Source of the DNA: Acidimicrobiia bacterium
GTDB taxonomy: Bacteria; Actinomycetota; Acidimicrobiia; IMCC26256; DASPTH01
Length of the DNA: 64,000 nt
Assembly: GCA_040880805.1 (NCBI GenBank)
Contig: JBBDHW010000022.1
Span: forward strand, 54,280 to 118,279
Direction of reading: 5' to 3'
Within the stretch, counting starts at the first letter, position 1. Every line of letters starts with the position of its first letter. The notes beneath the pieces are model-generated. The model did no database searches. It saw nothing but the letters and a program-made list of their open reading frames with translations, and was not told the origin of the DNA. The translations under genes were made by a program, and so were the position numbers. This document shows positions 1 through 8,161 of this stretch, piece by piece.

Positions 1-483
1 ATTGGCACCACCATCGGCCTTGGTGGGGTCGCCCGAGGCGACCGTGACGAGGTTGCCGCTCGTAAGCGCCTCGCTCACGTCGTGCTGCTCGTACCCGGGC
101 TCGATTCCCTTCGTGTCCGGACGCACCCACATCTGCACGAGGTGCACGTCGGCGGTCGCGCTGGCGTTCATCTCGGAGTGGGAGATACCCGATCCTGCGC
201 TCATTCTTTGCGCGAGCCCCGCGTAGATCACGCCCACGGTGCCGGTGCTGTCGCGGTGCTCGAGCTTGCCGTCGAGGACCCAGGTGACGATCTCCATATC
301 CGCGTGCGAGTGCGTGCTGAAGCCACCGCCACCGCGGATCACGTCGTCGTTGTTCACGAGCAGCAGCCCGTGATGGGTGTTGGCCGGGTCGTAGTGGCTG
401 CCGAAGCTGAAGCTGTGCCGGGAATCGAGCCAGTCGATCTGTGTGTGGAACCGGTCGGCAGCGCGGCGTACGTCCACAGCCAT
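1..483 (-). CDS. Pirin family protein (C-terminus beyond window edge)
   Basis: A continuous frame begins at ATG 483 and runs off the left edge after 161 codons. It reads as a pirin/quercetinase-like bicupin. The four metal ligands of the first cupin are in place: His58 and His60 (THSHADME), His102 and Glu104 (ISHSEM). The N-terminal stretch WLDSRHSFSFGSHYDP is typical of the family. Pirins bind one iron; some cleave flavonols, others act as redox-dependent regulators, and the sequence does not say which. A TACGCT box ends 6 nt before the ATG, so the mRNA is probably leaderless. It is divergent from the phosphatase gene at 520. Confidence 0.9.
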   Translation of the reverse strand, partial: MAVDVRRAADRFHTQIDWLDSRHSFSFGSHYDPANTHHGLLLVNNDDVIRGGGGFSTHSHADMEIVTWVLDGKLEHRDSTGTVGVIYAGLAQRMSAGSGISHSEMNASATADVHLVQMWVRPDTKGIEPGYEQHDVSEALTSGNLVTVASGDPTKADGGAN

Positions 484-489
484 GGGCGC

Positions 490-495
490 AGCGTA
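490..495 (-). promoter_or_regulatory. -10 box of pirin gene (leaderless type)
   Basis: TACGCT on the minus strand, 6 nt before the ATG at 483. The expected transcription start falls on or beside the start codon. Confidence 0.5.
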
Positions 496-504
496 GAGGG
501 CAGT

Positions 505-510
505 TAGGCT
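505..510 (+). promoter_or_regulatory. -10 box of LMW phosphatase gene
   Basis: TAGGCT, 9 nt before the ATG at 520. With the opposing box at 490-495 it makes a compact divergent promoter inside a 36-bp gap. Confidence 0.4.
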
Positions 511-519
511 GCGGCAGCG

Positions 520-1029
520 ATGCCCCTCGTCGTCGCTCTCTGCACCGGTAACGCCGCGCGGTCGGTCATGGCCGGCGCGCTGCTCGCCGACCACTCCGAG
601 ATCGTGGTCGCCACCCGCGGCACGCACGTGGTCGAGGGGCTGCCCATGAGCCTCCGCACGCGGGGCGCACTCGTCGCGCTCGGCGTGAACGACCACTCGC
701 ACCGGAGCCGCCAGCTCTCCTCCGACGACCTGCGTGAGGCTGACCTCGTGGTGGCGATGGCGCGCGAGCACGTCCAGTTCGTCCGGCGGGTGCACCCGAA
801 GGCCGCGGCGCGTACGGCGACCCTCAAGCGGCTCGCGCGCGATCTTCCCGCGACCTCGGGCCAGCTTGCCGAACGCGTCGCGTCGTTGAACCTCGACACC
901 GTTGCCCTCGAGCATTGGGAAGACGTCGACGATCCCGCCGGAGGCGACGAAGCCGTGTTTCACGAGTGTGCCAATCAGATCCGCGAGTTGCTCGACCAAC
1001 TCGCACCCGCGCTCCGGGAGTCGGCATGA
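520..1029 (+). CDS. Low-molecular-weight protein tyrosine phosphatase / ArsC-like
   Basis: 169 residues. The catalytic P-loop C-x5-R-S is at residues 8-15 (CTGNAARS), with nucleophile Cys8 and Arg14. A late DDPAGG stretch matches the general-acid Asp-Pro motif of LMW phosphatases. The family dephosphorylates phosphotyrosine or, in relatives, reduces arsenate. The Asp-Pro motif and single P-loop Cys favour phosphatase activity. The stop overlaps the ATG of the next gene (ATGA), so the two are probably translated together; no functional link to the binding protein is evident. Confidence 0.88.
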   Translation: MPLVVALCTGNAARSVMAGALLADHSEIVVATRGTHVVEGLPMSLRTRGALVALGVNDHSHRSRQLSSDDLREADLVVAMAREHVQFVRRVHPKAAARTATLKRLARDLPATSGQLAERVASLNLDTVALEHWEDVDDPAGGDEAVFHECANQIRELLDQLAPALRESA

Positions 1030-2252
1030 GGCGACGTGTGGTGATCTGCACCGCGCTGCTCGCGCTGCTCGGAACGGTCAGCGCGCATGGCGCCGTCGCC
1101 GTCGCCGTCGGCTCGCAGCTTGCCGTTGTTCGCGGGGTCACCCCCACGACGATCAAGGTCGGCGGGCTGGGCTACTCGCTGCTCTACTCCGGCGCCGCCG
1201 TCGGCGCAAAGGCTCGGTTCCAGCGCGAGAACGCGGCGGGTGGCGTGAACGGCCGCACGATCGACTACGTCGGTCTCCGCGACGACACGGGTGTCGGCGT
1301 GACGAACCAGCAGGCGGGCGCACAACTCGTGCAGCAGGACCAGGTGTTCGCGGTGGTTCCGGTGGTCACGCCCGACCTGGGCGCGGTGAAGGACCTCACC
1401 GACCAGAAGGTCCCGTATTTCGGGTGGGCACTGAGCTCGAACTTCTGTGGCAACGCGTACGGCTTCGGGTTCACCGGCTGCCTGTTCCCGCCGGGCGGGC
1501 GCACCGCGAGCAACGCCTGGGGTGTGCTCGTGAAGACCGCACTCGGTCCGCAGGTCGCGAACCCCAGCGCGGTGTTGCTCACCGAGAACACACCCTCCGG
1601 CCAGTTCGTTCTCAGCTCGCTGACGACCGCGGTGAAGAGCGCGGGCATCACCGTCGCGGCGGCCACGAGCAGCCTGCCGGTGCCTGCGGTCGGAGACTAC
1701 GGAGGGATCGCGGGCGGAGTTCTCGCTGCAAATGCGGGAAGGCCACCGGACGCTGTGTTCGTCGTCGGTTCGTACTCGAACATCGCAGCAATGCAGAAAG
1801 CGCTTCGCGACGACGGGTACTCCGGGCTGTTCACCGACGCCATCGAGTACGACCCGGATCTCGTCGCGACGGCAGCCGGATCTGCGGTGATGTTGCAGAC
1901 CGCCGCAGTCGAAACCGCCGCCACGAACCCCGCGATGCAGCAGCTCGTGACCGACGTGCACGCGATCGCTCCCGACCTGCCTATTGATCAGGCCGTCGCC
2001 GCTGGATACTGGTCGGCCGATCTGTTCATCGCGGCGTTGAAGCGAGCGGGAAAGAACCTCACCGTCACCCGGCTGTTGAAGAAGGCGAACAAGGGCTTCA
2101 CCTACCAGGTCGCGAACACGGTTGGGCCCACGAAGTTCCCCGCCGCGCACAATGCATCCACTCCGTGCGGCTCGCTCGTGCGTAGCGACGGAGCTGCCTT
2201 CTCGGTGCTGGTGCCCTACATGTGCGGGAAGGTCGTGCCGGTCAAGCAGTGA
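1026..2252 (+). CDS. ABC transporter substrate-binding protein, branched-chain amino acid type
   Basis: 408 residues starting at ATG 1026, which overlaps the upstream stop. A signal peptide (RRRVVICTALLALLG) is followed by a mature start GVTPTTIKVGGLG, typical of Peripla_BP_6 (LivJ/amide-binding) proteins. The body has the type I two-lobe periplasmic fold pattern, including VFVVGSYSNIAAMQKAL. It should bind a small organic ligand outside the membrane for an ABC importer. No permease or ATPase lies nearby. A shortened relative of this gene follows at 2322. Confidence 0.85.
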   Translation: MRRRVVICTALLALLGTVSAHGAVAVAVGSQLAVVRGVTPTTIKVGGLGYSLLYSGAAVGAKARFQRENAAGGVNGRTIDYVGLRDDTGVGVTNQQAGAQLVQQDQVFAVVPVVTPDLGAVKDLTDQKVPYFGWALSSNFCGNAYGFGFTGCLFPPGGRTASNAWGVLVKTALGPQVANPSAVLLTENTPSGQFVLSSLTTAVKSAGITVAAATSSLPVPAVGDYGGIAGGVLAANAGRPPDAVFVVGSYSNIAAMQKALRDDGYSGLFTDAIEYDPDLVATAAGSAVMLQTAAVETAATNPAMQQLVTDVHAIAPDLPIDQAVAAGYWSADLFIAALKRAGKNLTVTRLLKKANKGFTYQVANTVGPTKFPAAHNASTPCGSLVRSDGAAFSVLVPYMCGKVVPVKQ

Positions 2253-2260
2253 GCGCTGTA

Positions 2261-2281
2261 GCCGAGCTCGTCGAGCTCGGC
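2261..2281 (+). terminator. Stem-loop after binding-protein gene
   Basis: Arms GCCGAGCTCG and CGAGCTCGGC are perfectly complementary with one base between (in practice a 3-nt loop), 8 nt after the stop at 2252. No T-run follows, so an intrinsic terminator is only plausible. Confidence 0.35.
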
Positions 2282-2309
2282 CGCGACCGATCTGCACGGG
2301 GCGACATCG

Positions 2310-2315
2310 TAGGGT
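2310..2315 (+). promoter_or_regulatory. -10 box before binding-protein remnant
   Basis: TAGGGT, 6 nt before the ATG at 2322. The remnant has kept the leaderless promoter arrangement. Confidence 0.4.
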
Positions 2316-2321
2316 CCTCCG

Positions 2322-2780
2322 ATGCTGCACGCGATGGTGGTCGCGGGAGTCGGAACGATTGTGGCTGCGCTCGCGGCCGTTCCCACGGCGACGTCTGCTC
2401 CCGCCGAGCGCGGCGTCACGCGCACGACGGTCACGGTGGGCGGGCTCGTTCGCGCAGCAACTCGCGGCTCTCGGCTACACGGGGACGGTGGTGGTCGGCG
2501 ACGCCTTCTACGCCCCGGCCGTGCCGGCGATCGGCGCCGGGCTCACAATGCTGGTCCCGATCGCGCCGGTCGAAGCCGACACGCCCGCGATCCGCCGCAT
2601 GGTCGCCGACGTGCGCGTGGTCGACTCGGCGGCCCTGATCACGCCGGCCGTTGCCGAGGGCTACTTCTCCGCCGACTTCTTGCTGGACGTGCTGGGGAAG
2701 GTCGGTCGGAAGCTCACCGCGAATCGCTTCCTCGCCGAGCCCTACCGCTGCGACCCGCCAGTGAAGCTGCCAACGAATCA
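2322..2780 (+). pseudogene. Internally deleted ABC substrate-binding protein
   Basis: The frame from ATG 2322 gives a signal peptide and the mature start GVTRTTVTVGGLV, matching GVTPTTIKVGGLG of the intact gene at 1026. Homology then resumes in a different frame from about 2443 (GSFAQQLAALGYTGTVVVGD), matching the C-terminal third of the neighbour (MQKALRDDGYSGLF), and continues through VAEGYFSADFLLDVLGKVGRKLT. About 200 residues of the core are missing, and the join shifts the frame. The usual C-terminal end is lost into sequence that converges on dodecin. It reads as a duplicated binding-protein gene ruined by an internal deletion. Confidence 0.75.
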
Positions 2781-3002
2781 AGAGGTGCGCTCATCACCGT
2801 CTTCGAGACGGAAACCCACCTTCATCGTCACCTGGTACCAACCCACTTCGCCGTCGCTGAGCGCGCCTCGGATGTCGGTGACCTCGAACCAGTCGAGGTT
2901 GCGGAGCGTCTTCGCGGCGCGGCCGATGCCGTTTCGGATCGCTTCGTCGATACTGCCGGGCGAAGATCCGACGATCTCCGTGATCTTGTAGGTGTGCTCC
3001 AC
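2778..3002 (-). CDS. Dodecin family flavin-binding protein
   Basis: 74 residues from GTG 3002. Minus-strand GGAG 8 nt upstream supports this start over longer forms. The sequence EHTYKITEIVGSSPGSIDEA, followed by RAAKTLRNLDWFEV, is the dodecin pattern, with the flavin-stacking Trp in DWFEV. Dodecins form hollow dodecamers that store riboflavin/FMN in the cytoplasm. The gene converges on the binding-protein remnant and is divergent from the epoxide hydrolase. Confidence 0.92.
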   Translation of the reverse strand: MEHTYKITEIVGSSPGSIDEAIRNGIGRAAKTLRNLDWFEVTDIRGALSDGEVGWYQVTMKVGFRLEDGDERTS

Positions 3003-3078
3003 GAGGGTGCTCCGTTCTGCGCGGCAAACTGGGGATCGCAGGATACGCCCGGCGCCGCGCGCCCGCTCCGGTTGGGGA

Positions 3079-3084
3079 TAGGTT
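3079..3084 (+). promoter_or_regulatory. -10 box of epoxide hydrolase gene
   Basis: TAGGTT, 7 nt before the ATG at 3092; leaderless spacing. Confidence 0.45.
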
Positions 3085-3091
3085 GCGCGCG

Positions 3092-4243
3092 ATGGCTGAC
3101 CTTGCAATTGAGCCGTTCCGCATCGAGATTCCCGAGCTCGCGCTCGACGATCTCCACGAGCGGTTGCTGCGCACTCGTCTGCCCGAACGGATTCGTGATG
3201 CAGGCTGGGACTACGGCACGGAGCTCGGCTATCTGTCGGAGCTGCTCGCGTACTGGCGCGACGAGTACGACTGGCGACGCGCCGAAGCTCAGCTGAACGC
3301 GTTCGAACACTTTCTCACCGAGATCGACGGCGCCCGCGTGCACTTCCTGCACGCGCGCTCACCCGAGGCCGACGCGCTCCCACTCATCATCACGCACGGC
3401 TGGCCGGGATCGATTGTCGAGTTCCTCGAGATCATCGGGCCACTCTCCAACCCGCGCGCGCACGGTGGCGATCCGCAGGACGCGTTCCACGTGGTCTGCC
3501 CGTCGATACCCGGCTACGCGTTCTCGGGCCCCACGCGCGAACGCGGGTGGAACTCGGGACGGGTCGCGCAGGTGTTCGCGGAGCTCATGGCCGCACTCGG
3601 CTATTCGCGCTACGGCGCACAGGGCGGCGACTGGGGGTCGATGATCTCCACGCAGATCGGGCTCGCCGACCCGGAGCACGTCGCAGGAATTCATCTCAAC
3701 ATGGTCATCGCGTTCCCGCCGCCGGATCTCGACCTGAGTGCACTCGGCGACGACGCGCGCGATTCGCTGGCGTCGCTCGAGCACTACAACCGCGACGAGA
3801 ACGGCTACGCGCGGATCCAGGGCACGCGTCCACAGACCATCGGCTACGCGCTCGACGATTCGCCTGCGGGTCTCGCGGCGTGGATCGTCGAGAAGTTCCG
3901 TGCATGGACCGACTGCGACGGCGACGTCGAGCGATGCCTCACGAAGGACAAGATGCTCGACAACATCATGCTGTACTGGCTCACCGGCACCGCCCACTCC
4001 GCCGGGCGTCTCTACTACGAGGTCGAGCACGGCGGTGCGTTCGCGCCGGACGCGCGCGTCGAGCCCCCGGTCGGCGTGGCTGCGTTCCCGAGAGAGGTGC
4101 TCCGGTTCCCGCGTTCGTGGGCCGAACAGCGGTACAACATCGTCCACTGGACCGACATGCCCCGCGGCGGTCACTTCGCCGCGCTGGAACAGCCCGAACT
4201 GCTCGTCGACGACGTGCGCAGCTTTTTCCGGATGGTGCGCTGA
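3092..4243 (+). CDS. Epoxide hydrolase, EHN plus alpha/beta hydrolase domains
   Basis: 383 residues. The N-terminal EHN domain (FRIEIPELALDDLHERLLRT, then WDYGTELGYL) is followed by an alpha/beta hydrolase fold. HGWPGS at residues 102-107 is the oxyanion-hole motif, Asp180 in QGGDWGS is the nucleophile, and His361 in PRGGHFAALEQPELL is the catalytic base. The tyrosines expected to activate the epoxide lie in the cap region. The family opens epoxides to diols in the cytoplasm and resembles microsomal epoxide hydrolases. ATG 3092 is chosen over TTG 3083 because of the TAGGTT box. Confidence 0.9.
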   Translation: MADLAIEPFRIEIPELALDDLHERLLRTRLPERIRDAGWDYGTELGYLSELLAYWRDEYDWRRAEAQLNAFEHFLTEIDGARVHFLHARSPEADALPLIITHGWPGSIVEFLEIIGPLSNPRAHGGDPQDAFHVVCPSIPGYAFSGPTRERGWNSGRVAQVFAELMAALGYSRYGAQGGDWGSMISTQIGLADPEHVAGIHLNMVIAFPPPDLDLSALGDDARDSLASLEHYNRDENGYARIQGTRPQTIGYALDDSPAGLAAWIVEKFRAWTDCDGDVERCLTKDKMLDNIMLYWLTGTAHSAGRLYYEVEHGGAFAPDARVEPPVGVAAFPREVLRFPRSWAEQRYNIVHWTDMPRGGHFAALEQPELLVDDVRSFFRMVR

Positions 4244-4291
4244 ACGGGCTCGCGTGGGGCTTGCTGGCCGCCGGCGGCGCCCTCGCCCTCG

Positions 4292-4341
4292 CCGGCTCGT
4301 AGTGAGCGACCCCCGGCTCGTAGTGAGCGACCCCTGGTCAG
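4292..4341 (+). repeat. Partial copy of the dispersed palindromic repeat
   Basis: Two tandem 21-bp units (CCGGCTCGTAGTGAGCGACCC, read as 4292-4312 and 4313-4333) followed by CTGGTCAGG. The second unit and its tail match the right half of the repeat at 41819 (CCGGCTCGCCGTGAGTGACC, then CATGGTCAGG). The left palindrome arm is missing. The rest of the 4244-4500 gap shows nothing further apart from the ribosome binding site at 4488. Confidence 0.6.
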
Positions 4342-4487
4342 GTGACCGGCGGCACAGCCCCCGGCCCGGTCGCCTCAAGGGCTTGCGGTCCGCGCACCGA
4401 TAGACTCGACATGCCTTGGCCGGTATGTGAGTATGGTCCAACTGCGGAAGGTGGCCTATTGGCCGCACCGTTGACCAGGGCCCTCTC

Positions 4488-4493
4488 AGGAGG
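4488..4493 (+). promoter_or_regulatory. Strong ribosome binding site
   Basis: AGGAGG, 7 nt before GTG 4501. It decides the start of the surface-protein gene; the upstream in-frame ATG at 4342 has no such site. Confidence 0.8.
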
Positions 4494-4500
4494 CAGGAAC

Positions 4501-5034
4501 GTGCACACCTCGGTGCGTAGGCTCACCCGGATCGCTGTGGTGAGCGCGATCGCGGCGCTCGCCTCCGTGGCGGTGCTCGCGACATCGGCCGCAGCCGATG
4601 AGGCACCGCCTTCGCCGGGTCCGTGCACGTTCACGGTTACTCCAAACCCGGTCACCACGTTCCCCGCCGATGTCGTCGTGGCCGGATCCGTGCCGATAGC
4701 GGGTGTCACCGTCAAGGCGTACGTCAACGGTGTGGAGCAGCCGGGCGCCGTCGTCGTCGACGCGAGCCTGCAGTTCTCGATCCCGGTGCATCTCACCGCG
4801 GCCGCCGACATCACGGTGAATTACTTCTACGGCGACGAGAACGCGTACGCCACCGGCTGTGCCGACCCTGGGGGCTCGTTGGTCGTACGCGTCAAGGCCG
4901 CCGAAGCTTCGCGGGCGCTGGCGTTCACCGGTTCGAACAACACGCACTCGTTCGTGCTGATCGGCATCGCCGCGCTCGTCGTGGGCCTCGTGCTCACCAT
5001 GGGCGCGCGCCGGCGCAACAAGATCACGGCCTAG
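4501..5034 (+). CDS. Secreted surface protein with LAFTG sortase-type C-terminus
   Basis: 177 residues from GTG 4501. There is an N-terminal signal peptide (hydrophobic VVSAIAALASVAVLATSAAA), then a beta-rich domain of about 100 residues resembling an Ig-like or invasin-type fold (FTVTPNPVTTFPADVVVAGS). At the C-terminus LAFTG precedes a hydrophobic helix and the basic tail ARRRNKITA. This is a cell-wall sorting signal of the LAxTG kind used by class E sortases of actinomycetes. No sortase gene is in the window. Covalent attachment to the envelope is inferred. Confidence 0.75.
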   Translation: MHTSVRRLTRIAVVSAIAALASVAVLATSAAADEAPPSPGPCTFTVTPNPVTTFPADVVVAGSVPIAGVTVKAYVNGVEQPGAVVVDASLQFSIPVHLTAAADITVNYFYGDENAYATGCADPGGSLVVRVKAAEASRALAFTGSNNTHSFVLIGIAALVVGLVLTMGARRRNKITA

Positions 5035-5110
5035 CTGCAATCTGCGCTCTGCTGCTCTCGCCCGATACCGCTTCGGGTTAGCATCGGCCTCTCAGCCACA
5101 GGGAGGCACA

Positions 5111-5311
5111 ATGGCCTGGAAGGTCGTGGTCGACTTCGACCTCTGCGAGAGCAACGCCATCTGTATGGGCATCGTCCCGGAAGTCTTTGAAGTCCGCGAC
5201 GACAACTTCCTCTACGTCCTGCAGGAGAATCCGCCCGACGATCTCCGCGAGAAGTGTGAGCAGGCCGTACGGCAGTGCCCGAAGCAGGCCATCAAGATCA
5301 ACGATCTCTAG
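5111..5311 (+). CDS. [3Fe-4S]-type ferredoxin
   Basis: 66 residues. Cys12, Cys18 and Cys56 form the C-x5-C ... CP arrangement, with no Cys at the position that would complete a CxxCxxC motif, so a [3Fe-4S] cluster is expected. MGIVPEVFEV and CPKQAIKI are typical of the small ferredoxins that feed electrons to cytochromes P450. GGGAGG lies 5 nt before the ATG. The only P450 in the window is at 52747, so a partnership is possible but not shown by linkage. Confidence 0.9.
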   Translation: MAWKVVVDFDLCESNAICMGIVPEVFEVRDDNFLYVLQENPPDDLREKCEQAVRQCPKQAIKINDL

Positions 5312-5381
5312 CTCGGTGAGCGCGCCCGTGCCGGGGACGATTCGCACGTCGGCGCGCCACGGATCATCCGTTCGCCCTCGC

Positions 5382-5387
5382 TACCGT
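5382..5387 (+). promoter_or_regulatory. -10 box of hydrolase gene at 5395
   Basis: TACCGT, 7 nt before GTG 5395; leaderless spacing. Confidence 0.4.
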
Positions 5388-5394
5388 TCTGGCG

Positions 5395-6513
5395 GTGTCG
5401 AGCCCCCCGACGAACCGATCTGAGCTCCGGCACGCGCGCCACCGGAGGCGTCAGCGCCTGATCGGCGCTGCGGTGGCCGGGATCGTCGTGCTGGCGGCCG
5501 GTGTGGGCGTGGCGGTGCTCAGATCGGTGCTCTCGGGCGGTGACGGGGATGGCGACGCAGCACGCCCCGCGGCACCGCCGCCGTCGATCACGAGCGCGGT
5601 GCCCGACGCCACTTCGACTTCGGGTGAGCCGTCCACGACCACAACCGCGGCCGGAACCGCGCCGATCGACGTCGACCGCCGGTACGCGGTGACCACCTAC
5701 GACGCGACGTACGTCGACTCGACGCGCTCCACGTCTCCGAACGGGATCTTCGGCGGTGCCTCGAACCGCACGCTCGCCACTACGTTCTGGTATCCCGCGG
5801 TCAGTGACGGGGGAGCTCCTGATCGCGCGCACGGCCCGTACCCGCTCGTGCTCTTCGTGCACGGCTACGACCAGACCGCAAACTTCTACGCGCCGATGCT
5901 CGAGCGGTGGGCGAGCGCGGGTTACGTCGTCGCCGGGCCGACGTTCCCGATCCTGAGCGGCATACCCGGCGGCGCGAGCCACGTCGACTACAGCAAGCTG
6001 TTCGGCGACGCCTCGTTCGTGATCTCCCAGACGCTCGCGAGCAGCGCGGAGACACCGATCGGCGGGCTGGTCGACGGCACGCGCATCGCCGCCGCCGGTC
6101 ACTCCGACGGCGAGATGGTGAGTTTCACCCTCGGCTTTGCCATCTGCTGCCGCGAGGGGCGGATCCGCGCCGTGATCGCGATGGCGGGCGACCTCTCCAA
6201 CGCGGCCGTCGACCCCATGCGCGACACGGGAATGCCGATCCTTCACGTGATCGAGACGAACGACGAGTACGACCCATACCAGCACTCGATCGACTGGGAT
6301 CGGGAGAACCTCACCGCGCCGCGATGGATGCTCACGCTGCTCAACGCCAGCCACGTGCCGCCCTACAACCGCCCCGGCAACGCGCACTTCGAGCTCGTGA
6401 GCACGGCCACCGTCGACTTCCTCGACGGCACGTTGAAGGGTCGCGCCGACCGCCTCGACCGCCTCGCCACCGACGTCGCCGCTCACCCCGACCTCGCAAC
6501 CCTGGAGCGCTGA
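5395..6513 (+). CDS. Membrane-anchored or secreted alpha/beta hydrolase (PAF-acetylhydrolase/chlorophyllase-like)
   Basis: 372 residues from GTG 5395. A basic N-terminus and one hydrophobic helix (AAVAGIVVLAAGVGVAVL) are followed by a Ser/Thr/Pro-rich linker and a hydrolase domain outside the membrane. The motif LVLFVHG supplies the oxyanion hole, GHSDG contains nucleophile Ser237, and ASHVPPY probably holds the catalytic His. The family hydrolyses lipid or polyester bonds; the substrate cannot be read. The protein at 12102 resembles it but lacks the nucleophile. Confidence 0.8.
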   Translation: MSSPPTNRSELRHARHRRRQRLIGAAVAGIVVLAAGVGVAVLRSVLSGGDGDGDAARPAAPPPSITSAVPDATSTSGEPSTTTTAAGTAPIDVDRRYAVTTYDATYVDSTRSTSPNGIFGGASNRTLATTFWYPAVSDGGAPDRAHGPYPLVLFVHGYDQTANFYAPMLERWASAGYVVAGPTFPILSGIPGGASHVDYSKLFGDASFVISQTLASSAETPIGGLVDGTRIAAAGHSDGEMVSFTLGFAICCREGRIRAVIAMAGDLSNAAVDPMRDTGMPILHVIETNDEYDPYQHSIDWDRENLTAPRWMLTLLNASHVPPYNRPGNAHFELVSTATVDFLDGTLKGRADRLDRLATDVAAHPDLATLER

Positions 6514-6533
6514 CCTCCCCCTTGACGGCTGAA

Positions 6534-7976
6534 CTAGTGGCCGGCGAGCTCGGTGCGGAGCTGGCGGCGGAGGATCTTGCCGGTGGCAGTCTGGGGGAGC
6601 TCGTCGCGGATCTCGACCTGCTCGGGGGTCTTGAGCGAACCGACACGCTCACGGACCCACTCGCGCAGGTGCTCGGTGTCGATCTCGTCGACGCCCGGAC
6701 GCAGCGTGACTGCGGCAACGATCCGCTCGCCCCATTCCTCGTCGGGCAGACCGACGACCGCTGCCGCCGACACCGCGTCGTGCGTGAGCAACGCGTCCTC
6801 GATCTCGGCGGGACCGATGTTCTCGCCCCCGCGAATGATCGTGTCGTCGGCGCGCCCCTCGCAGAACAAGTAGCCGTCGACGTCGAGCCAGCCGCGGTCG
6901 CCGGTGTGCAACCAGCCGTCGGCATCGGTCCGGGATTCGGTGTCGGCATACGCGCCGCTCACCTGCGCGCCGCGGATCTGGATCTCGCCCGGCGAGTCGA
7001 TGCCCACGTAGGTGCCGCTCTCGTCGACGATCCGCACCTCGATCCCGGGCACCGGCAGTCCGACCGACGACAGCCGTGCCGTCCACACCGGGTCGTCGCT
7101 GTACATTGCGAGCCGGTGCTCGTCGGGTCCGAGCAGACAAACGGTACTGCTCGTCTCGGTGAGCCCGTACGCGTTGACGAAATCGGTCTCCGGGAAGAGC
7201 TCGAGCGCGCGTTCGAGGATCGGCGTGGGCGTCCGCGCCCCTCCGTACACGAGGTTCCGCAGGCTCGGGATGCGCGCGTCGGGGTCGCCCTCCATCACGT
7301 GCACGATCCGAGCGAGCATCGTGGGCACCACGAACGCGTGCGTGATCGACTCGCGACGCGCGGTCTCGACCCACTCCTCGGGTGAGAAGCGCACGCCGGG
7401 CAGTGGCACCACCCGACGCCCGCTGTACGTGGAGCTCAGCATCGCGGTGACCCCTGCGATGTGGAACGGCGGAGAGGACATGAGCGAGGCCTCGTCAACG
7501 CCTGCCGACCCGAACTCCACGGTGTTGAACACGTAGGCGAGGAGCTGGTCGTGCTCGAGCACCGCCGCCTTCGGTGCCGCCGCCGTGCCGCTCGTGAAGA
7601 GCAGGACCGCCGGGAGATCAGGCGCGTCGGGGAACGCGCGGTGGGACCCACTCTCGGGATCGACCCAATGCGTGCCCGCGGTGATCGACGGCTGGATGCG
7701 CGCGATGAGCTCGTCGAGCGACGCGTCGGGGAGGCGGTAGTTCAGCGGCGCGTAGCTCACGCCGGCCCACGCAGCGCCGAAGAGCGCAGCGGGGACGATG
7801 GGGCCGTTCGGCTCGATGAGGGCGAGGTGCGTTGCCCCCGAGTCTTCGACGCGATCGGCGATGGCGCGGGCGGCCCGTCGCAGTTGCTCGTAGGAGAGGC
7901 CGTCGTCGAGGCTCCCGATCGCGATCCGGTCGCCGAGGGCGTCGGCGGCCATCTCGAGGATCATCGCGAGGTTCAT
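6534..7976 (-). CDS. AMP-dependent acyl-CoA synthetase
   Basis: 480 residues. ANL-superfamily motifs run in order: phosphate loop LFTSGTAAAPKAA, AYGLTETSS, the hinge GWLHTGDRGWLDVDGY and catalytic Lys in PQTATGKILRR. It converts a carboxylic acid to its CoA thioester through an acyl-adenylate. Chain length cannot be read. The ATG at 7976 follows CAGGA on the minus strand. The gene lies downstream of two tiny desulforedoxin-like genes in the same direction and may be co-transcribed with them. Confidence 0.9.
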   Translation of the reverse strand: MNLAMILEMAADALGDRIAIGSLDDGLSYEQLRRAARAIADRVEDSGATHLALIEPNGPIVPAALFGAAWAGVSYAPLNYRLPDASLDELIARIQPSITAGTHWVDPESGSHRAFPDAPDLPAVLLFTSGTAAAPKAAVLEHDQLLAYVFNTVEFGSAGVDEASLMSSPPFHIAGVTAMLSSTYSGRRVVPLPGVRFSPEEWVETARRESITHAFVVPTMLARIVHVMEGDPDARIPSLRNLVYGGARTPTPILERALELFPETDFVNAYGLTETSSTVCLLGPDEHRLAMYSDDPVWTARLSSVGLPVPGIEVRIVDESGTYVGIDSPGEIQIRGAQVSGAYADTESRTDADGWLHTGDRGWLDVDGYLFCEGRADDTIIRGGENIGPAEIEDALLTHDAVSAAAVVGLPDEEWGERIVAAVTLRPGVDEIDTEHLREWVRERVGSLKTPEQVEIRDELPQTATGKILRRQLRTELAGH

Positions 7977-8004
7977 GGCGAGTCCTGCGGCTCGGCGGCG
8001 TGGG

Positions 8005-8148
8005 TCAGTCGGAGGAGGGGAGGGGCTTGGCCTGGGCGATCTCCATGGGCTGCGAATGGCAGCTCAGCTCGCCCTCGCCGGCCTTGGTGACGAGCACGGT
8101 CGCCTCACAGGCCGTGCACGTGTATCGCTTGCCCATCAGATTCGGCAT
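8005..8148 (-). CDS. Desulforedoxin-like mini-protein with Cys-His second pair
   Basis: 47 residues: ATG 8148, stop 8005-8007. The pattern CTAC ... GEGELSCHSQPM follows desulforedoxin (CxxC ... CCGxPM) except that the fourth metal ligand is His instead of Cys. A purine-rich GGGGGAAG on the minus strand precedes the ATG. It lies 13 bp after the similar gene at 8162. The family coordinates one iron (or zinc) and serves in electron transfer; whether the Cys3His version binds iron is unknown. Confidence 0.7.
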   Translation of the reverse strand: MPNLMGKRYTCTACEATVLVTKAGEGELSCHSQPMEIAQAKPLPSSD

Positions 8149-8161
8149 CCCGCTTCCCCCG

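Noticed and set aside
975-2330. 451-codon open frame on the minus strand opposite the binding-protein gene
   Set aside because: Arg/Ala/Gly-rich with no domain; a shadow produced by high GC at third codon positions. Many similar long antisense frames (for example 21661-22845, 40280-41270, 54170-55870) were rejected for the same reason.
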